A DNA stretch of 8,893 bases from an uncultured Gemmatimonadales bacterium. Lineage in GTDB: Bacteria > Gemmatimonadota > Gemmatimonadetes > Longimicrobiales > Gaopeijiaceae. The notes beneath the pieces are model-generated. The model was not told where the DNA came from. It ran no database searches and saw nothing but the letters and a program-made list of their open reading frames with translations. The stretch's first letter is position 1, and each line of letters begins with the position of its first letter. Positions 5,472 to 8,893 of the stretch are shown piece by piece. The DNA is taken from the NCBI GenBank assembly GCA_937982605.1, contig CALJLC010000351.1, positions 1 through 8,893 of the forward strand, in the 5' to 3' direction. A program made the translations under genes and the position numbers.

Positions 5472-8055
5472 GCGCACCCCCGGCCCCCTGGCCCGGGCCG
5501 CGCTGAGGCTGCTCGCGTGGCGCTTCGGGCGTGCGGCCGCCGACGCGCTGATCGGCGACCTGGAGGAGGAATACGGCGCACATCAGAGGAGGGCGCGCGG
5601 CCGCGTCGGCGCCGAGCTGTGGCTCGTGGCGCAGGCCGCGGGCGCCTGGAGACATCTCGGACGCGGCACGGGGGGAGGATCGATGGGAGGATGGGTTCTG
5701 GACCTGCGCTCCACGGTGCGCGGGCTCGTTCGACGGCCGCTCTTCGCGGCCGGTGTCGTCGCCACGCTGGCGCTCGGCGTCGGCGTCAACGTCGCGATCT
5801 TCAGCGTGGCCGACGCCGTCGTGTTCGCAGAGCTGCCGTACGAGGAGCCGGACCGACTGGTCCGCGTGCACCCCGACGCGCTCTTCTACGCCGACCGCGC
5901 ACAGGTGGCGTGGTTCCGGGAAGAAAGCACCGTCTTCAGCGAGATGGCGGGCTGGGGCCGCTCGATCTTCACCTTCGAGCGGGACGGGAGCGCCGAGGAG
6001 GTCCGGGGCGCCCGGGTCGAGTGGAACCACTTCCGCATGCTGGGCGTGCAGGCCTTCCTCGGGCGCACCTTCCGGGAAGAGGAATCGACCGGGTCGGCCT
6101 CCCGGGTGCTGGTGCTGTCGCACGCCCTCTGGGCGCGCAGCTTCGGCGCGGACTCCTCGGTCGTCGGCTCCGAGGTCACGGTAGCCGGTTCTCCCTGGCG
6201 CGTGGTCGGGGTCCTGCCCCCGAGTCATCAGCCGATCGAGGAGGACTGGGAGGCGTGGTCACCCCTCAACACCGATCCCGACCACTTCCATGCGAACAGC
6301 GCCATGGCGTTCAACGCCCGGCTGCGCCCGGGCGTCGGGGTGACCCAGGCCCAGGACGAGATGCGCGCGCTCTTCCAGCGCTACGCCACCGAAGTCGAAG
6401 GCGACGCCTACGCGCCCGACGAGCTGGCCGGCATCCAGGTGGTTCCCCTGCGAACCCACCTCGTCGGGGGAGCGGACCGGCTGGTGCTCCCCGCGCTGCT
6501 CGCCGTCGCGCTCGTGCTCCTGGTGGCGTGCGGGAACCTCTCGAACCTGGTGCTGGCGCACGGGCGTGCACGCGCCCACGAGCTCGCCATCCGGCGGGCC
6601 ATGGGTGCCGAAGCCGGCCGGATCGGGCGGCTGGTGTTGACCGAGGGCGCGCTGCTCGCCGTGCTCGGTGGCGCGGCGGGCCTGGCGGTGGGTGTCCTCA
6701 CGCTCGAGGGCTTCCGCGCCGCCCTGCCCGAGATCCTGCCCCGCACGCGGGGGATCGCCGTCGACGGCAGCGTGGTGCTGTTCGCCTTCGCGGCCACGGC
6801 GGGCGCCGCGCTGCTCTCGTGGGCGGCTCCGCTCCTCGAGGCCGGCCGCGTGCCCGCGGGGCCCCTGCGCGGGCATCGCACCGGAGGCGGCGGGCGGGGC
6901 GGTGCTCGTCTGCTGGTGGCGGGTCAGGTGGCGCTGACCGTCGTGCTCGTCGGCCCAGCGACGCTGACGCTGCGGAGCTGGGCCACGCTCACGGCGGAGG
7001 ACCCGGGGTTCCGCCCCGAGTCCGTGGTGACGTTTCGCCCGCGATTCCCGTCGGGCCGGTTCGCGGCGGAGGAGCAGACCGCGCTGCACGAGCGGATGCT
7101 GGAGCAGCTGCGCCGCGCGCCCGGCGTCCAGGCCGCGGGCACGGTGCTCTTCATGCCGATGCACTCGGGCGGCGCGTGGACCTCGGTGCGCGCCCCGGGG
7201 GACGACGAGCGCGACGTCGTGGAGGTCTCCTTCCGCATGGTGTCGGAGGGGTACTTCGAAGCGATGGGGATCGACCTCCTCGACGGACGGGCGGTGTCGA
7301 CGGACGACCGGGAGGAGTCGGAGCCCGTCGTGGTCCTGAACCGATCGGCGGCGACCCGCCTCTGGCCCGCGGAGTCACCCGTCGGCCGGACGCTCGTCAC
7401 GGGAAACGCGGAGGTGGGCCGGCGCGTCGTCGGCGTCGTGGAAGACGTCCGCCAGAGCGGCCTGGCCGCCGCCGCCTTCCCCGAGGTGTACTACCCGGTC
7501 CGACAGGTGCCGAGCACGCGTCGCGCGTACGCGGTGCGCGTGGCCGGGGACCCGGAGGACGCGCTGGCCGGGATCGCGGCGGCGGTCCACGCCGTCGATC
7601 CGTCGATCGCGCTGATGGACTTCGCCCCGCTCGAGCAGATCGTCGGCGACAGCGTCCGTCGCCCGCGATTCTTCACGTCCCTGCTGTCCCTCTTCGCCGC
7701 GACCGCCCTGGCGCTCGGGCTCGTGGGCGTCTGGAGCGTCACCGCCCATGCCGTGCGCAGGGCGCGGCGCGACCTCGGGATCCGGCTCGCGCTCGGCGCC
7801 CCGTCCGCGGACATCGTCCGAAGACTCGCCCTCCAGGGGCTGGTCCCGGTCGGCGTCGGCGCGGCCGTCGGGCTCGCGGTGTTCGTGGTGGCGGGACGAG
7901 CGTTTTCCGGGCTCCTGTACGGCGTCGAGCCGGCGGATCCGGCGACGCTCGTGCTGGCTCCGCTGGTTCTCCTCCTGGTCGGCGGGGCCGCGACGCTCGG
8001 CCCGGCCATGCGCGCCGGCAGGCTCGATCCGGCCGAAGTGCTGCGGGAGGAGTGA
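5464..8055 (+). CDS. ADOP-type MacB/FtsX-like permease (orphan ABC permease)
   Basis: This 863-residue inner-membrane protein duplicates the MacB permease unit. The order is a cytosolic prefix (residues 1-66, with ADALIGDLEEEYGAHQRR, the prefix seen in PadR-linked permeases); helix about 93-120; MacB-type periplasmic domain (about 121-335); FtsX helices near 338-361, 390-418 and 436-458. The second copy has a helix at 481-503, periplasmic domain (504-735), and helices near 737-760, 788-812 and 828-848. Both copies carry the FtsX signature (IRRAMGAEAGRIGRLVLTEGALL and IRLALGAPSADIVRRLALQGL), and the protein ends RLDPAEVLREE, as the family does. No ATPase gene is adjacent, so it is an orphan that must borrow one or act without export. 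GTG 5464 lies inside padR, with GGAG 7 nt upstream; coupled translation is likely. The substrate is unknown; the PadR link suggests a toxic or signalling compound. Confidence 0.94.
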   Translation: MPERTPGPLARAALRLLAWRFGRAAADALIGDLEEEYGAHQRRARGRVGAELWLVAQAAGAWRHLGRGTGGGSMGGWVLDLRSTVRGLVRRPLFAAGVVATLALGVGVNVAIFSVADAVVFAELPYEEPDRLVRVHPDALFYADRAQVAWFREESTVFSEMAGWGRSIFTFERDGSAEEVRGARVEWNHFRMLGVQAFLGRTFREEESTGSASRVLVLSHALWARSFGADSSVVGSEVTVAGSPWRVVGVLPPSHQPIEEDWEAWSPLNTDPDHFHANSAMAFNARLRPGVGVTQAQDEMRALFQRYATEVEGDAYAPDELAGIQVVPLRTHLVGGADRLVLPALLAVALVLLVACGNLSNLVLAHGRARAHELAIRRAMGAEAGRIGRLVLTEGALLAVLGGAAGLAVGVLTLEGFRAALPEILPRTRGIAVDGSVVLFAFAATAGAALLSWAAPLLEAGRVPAGPLRGHRTGGGGRGGARLLVAGQVALTVVLVGPATLTLRSWATLTAEDPGFRPESVVTFRPRFPSGRFAAEEQTALHERMLEQLRRAPGVQAAGTVLFMPMHSGGAWTSVRAPGDDERDVVEVSFRMVSEGYFEAMGIDLLDGRAVSTDDREESEPVVVLNRSAATRLWPAESPVGRTLVTGNAEVGRRVVGVVEDVRQSGLAAAAFPEVYYPVRQVPSTRRAYAVRVAGDPEDALAGIAAAVHAVDPSIALMDFAPLEQIVGDSVRRPRFFTSLLSLFAATALALGLVGVWSVTAHAVRRARRDLGIRLALGAPSADIVRRLALQGLVPVGVGAAVGLAVFVVAGRAFSGLLYGVEPADPATLVLAPLVLLLVGGAATLGPAMRAGRLDPAEVLREE

Positions 8056-8057
8056 GC

Positions 8058-8070
8058 GGCGGCAGCCGCC
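8058..8070. other. Short GC palindrome after the permease gene
   Basis: GGCGGC-A-GCCGCC begins three bases after the permease stop. The one-base centre allows only a small hairpin and there is no T tract, so it is at best a weak terminator. Transcription may continue into the gene at 8169. I see no clear promoter in the 113-bp gap. Confidence 0.2.
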
Positions 8071-8168
8071 CTGAGCCACTTCGCTCGACCTTCCGGTCTC
8101 CCCGGGTGAAGCCGCGCCTCGATCGGCGAGGGCGGCCATGGGAAGACCAGGAAGGGAGGGTAGTCCAA

Positions 8169-8585
8169 ATGACGATAGAAAGGATCTCCAGGGCCATCGC
8201 GATCGCGGTGCTGGCCACGGCCGGCGTGCCCGGAAGCGGTGCGGCCGTCGACACGGTACCCGCCGACGACCAGGCCCCCGAGGTGCGTGTGGTCAACAAC
8301 AACGCCTCTCGCATCCGTGTGGTGCTCGTGGACGCCGAGGGCAGGCACCGCAGCCTCGGACGCGTGGCCCCGCGCAAGGCCGAGATCTTCACCCTCGACG
8401 ACACGGCCTTCGAGGCGGTACGCGTGAAGATCGTGATCGACGAGCCGGTCTGGTCGGCCGCGAACTCCGGAGACGCCATCCGGAGCCGCACCCTCTGGCT
8501 CGAGGAGGCCTCCGCGATCCACGTCTGGGTGGAGCGCGAGCTGACCGACTCCCACATCGAGGTACGCTCGGGCCCCGGCGCCTGA
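8169..8585 (+). CDS. Small exported beta-rich protein of unknown function
   Basis: This is a 138-residue protein with a typical signal peptide: basic MTIERISR, a hydrophobic core (9-20), then PGSGAA with likely cleavage near residues 25-27. The mature part is mostly beta strands: PEVRVVNNNASRIRVVLVDAEGRHRSLGRVAPRKAEIFTL (38-76), VRVKIVIDEP (84-93), RSRTLWLEEASAIHVWVERELTDSHIEVR (105-133). The pattern of V-x-N-N-x-x-x-x-V-x-V followed by L-G-x-V and a strand ending in F-x-L recalls small secreted proteins I have seen in similar genomes, but I cannot name a family. The start is fixed by AGGGAGGG (8153-8160), 8 nt before ATG. It lies 113 bp after the permease on the same strand and may share its transcript. 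It ends before a strong hairpin. A periplasmic or surface location is inferred. Confidence 0.85.
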   Translation: MTIERISRAIAIAVLATAGVPGSGAAVDTVPADDQAPEVRVVNNNASRIRVVLVDAEGRHRSLGRVAPRKAEIFTLDDTAFEAVRVKIVIDEPVWSAANSGDAIRSRTLWLEEASAIHVWVERELTDSHIEVRSGPGA

Positions 8586-8608
8586 GCCGGCCCGGCACGC
8601 GCGGTCCC

Positions 8609-8639
8609 GCGCCCCCGGGGCTCACCGCCCCGGGGGCGC
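8609..8639. terminator. Perfect 12-bp hairpin between convergent genes
   Basis: GCGCCCCCGGGG (8609-8620), a 7-nt loop, and the exact complement (8628-8639) lie between a plus-strand gene ending at 8585 and a minus-strand gene ending at 8641. There is no T tract beyond TT. Its position suits a bidirectional terminator, like the hairpin at 3810-3843. Confidence 0.7.
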
Positions 8640-8640
8640 T

Positions 8641-8893
8641 TCAGCTGCAACGCTCGTTGGCGCCCCGCAGCATCCGCTCCCCGTTCACGTAGAGCCGGTC
8701 CGCATCGTAGTCGTACTCGAGGGCCCAGCTGCTCGTGCCTCCGGCCGACCACTCCAGATGGAGCGTGCCCGTGGCGCCCGCCCCGGTCGCCGACCACCGC
8801 CCGCCGCCCCGGCTGTGCATCGCCCCGCTGGCGCCCCCGCCGAAGCCGCCGCCCTGACTGTCGTACCAGAAGCTGCCGTCACTGCACAGCCAC
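8641..8893 (-). CDS. C-terminal end of an unrecognised, probably exported protein (partial)
   Basis: Only the last 83 codons and the TGA (8643-8641) are in the window, and the start lies beyond its right edge. The visible sequence begins WLCSDGSFWYDS, then a Gly-rich stretch (G-G-G-F-G-G-G-A-S-G), then GRWSATGAGATGTLHLEWSAGGTSSWALEYDYDADRLYVNGERMLRGANERCS. The run of G-x-W, L-x-L-x-W-S-x-G, W-x-L-x-Y-D and L-Y-V-N-G-E-R reads as alternating strands of a small beta domain. The two cysteines at its ends (third and 82nd visible residues) could form a disulfide, which fits export. I recall similar C-SDG-x-F-x-Y domains at the ends of secreted bacterial proteins but cannot name the family. Strand periodicity and sensible aromatic/Gly spacing make this frame more credible than the overlapping Arg/Ala-rich one. 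Confidence 0.75.
   Translation of the reverse strand, partial: WLCSDGSFWYDSQGGGFGGGASGAMHSRGGGRWSATGAGATGTLHLEWSAGGTSSWALEYDYDADRLYVNGERMLRGANERCS

Noticed and set aside
5517..8168. 1022-codon frame that would fuse an Arg-rich protein to the exported protein at 8169
   Set aside because: The first 884 codons are an alternate frame of the permease. The real gene starts at ATG 8169, with its own ribosome site and signal peptide.

Overview
The window is about 70% G+C, and the real genes strongly prefer G or C in the third codon position. A PadR-type repressor overlaps a large unpartnered MacB/FtsX-like permease. Nearby are a secreted beta-propeller lyase homologue and a lipoprotein cyanophycinase. 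Together these suggest a Gram-negative soil, sediment or marine bacterium of the Gemmatimonadota/Acidobacteriota kind. That placement rests on gene content and composition only. I see no tRNA, rRNA, CRISPR array, insertion sequence or phage gene.

Left part (1-3843). The window opens inside a TerC-family membrane protein gene (+). It faces a small membrane-protein gene of unknown function (-, 1060 to 623), which appears to begin at a rare ATT codon. Upstream of that, on the same strand, is an exported NHL/six-bladed-propeller protein related to the peptidyl-hydroxyglycine amidating lyase half of PAM (-, 2339 to 1215). A GC-rich divergent gap separates it from a cyanophycinase-family lipoprotein (+, 2479 to 3825). 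The stop codon of that gene lies in the loop of a perfect 14-bp hairpin.

Middle (3875-5126). A gene of unknown function (-, 4849 to 3875) is read from a recognisable sigma70-type promoter. The intergenic gap 4850-5126 holds two AT-rich islands in otherwise GC-rich DNA. One is that promoter. The other is the promoter and tandem-palindrome operator in front of padR.

Right part (5127-8893). padR and the 863-residue permease gene overlap by 8 bp and form a translationally coupled operon. It probably represses itself through two ATAC(A/G)TCGTAT boxes lying over its -10 region. A gene for a small exported beta-rich protein follows on the same strand and may be co-transcribed. It is separated by a 12-bp perfect hairpin from the last gene, on the minus strand, of which only the final 83 codons are in the window.

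Nothing here amounts to a clearly new defence or biosynthetic system. The points most worth a second look are the PadR operator architecture, the altered metal and active-site positions in the amidating-lyase homologue, the uncharacterised protein at 3875-4849, and the apparent ATT start at 1060.
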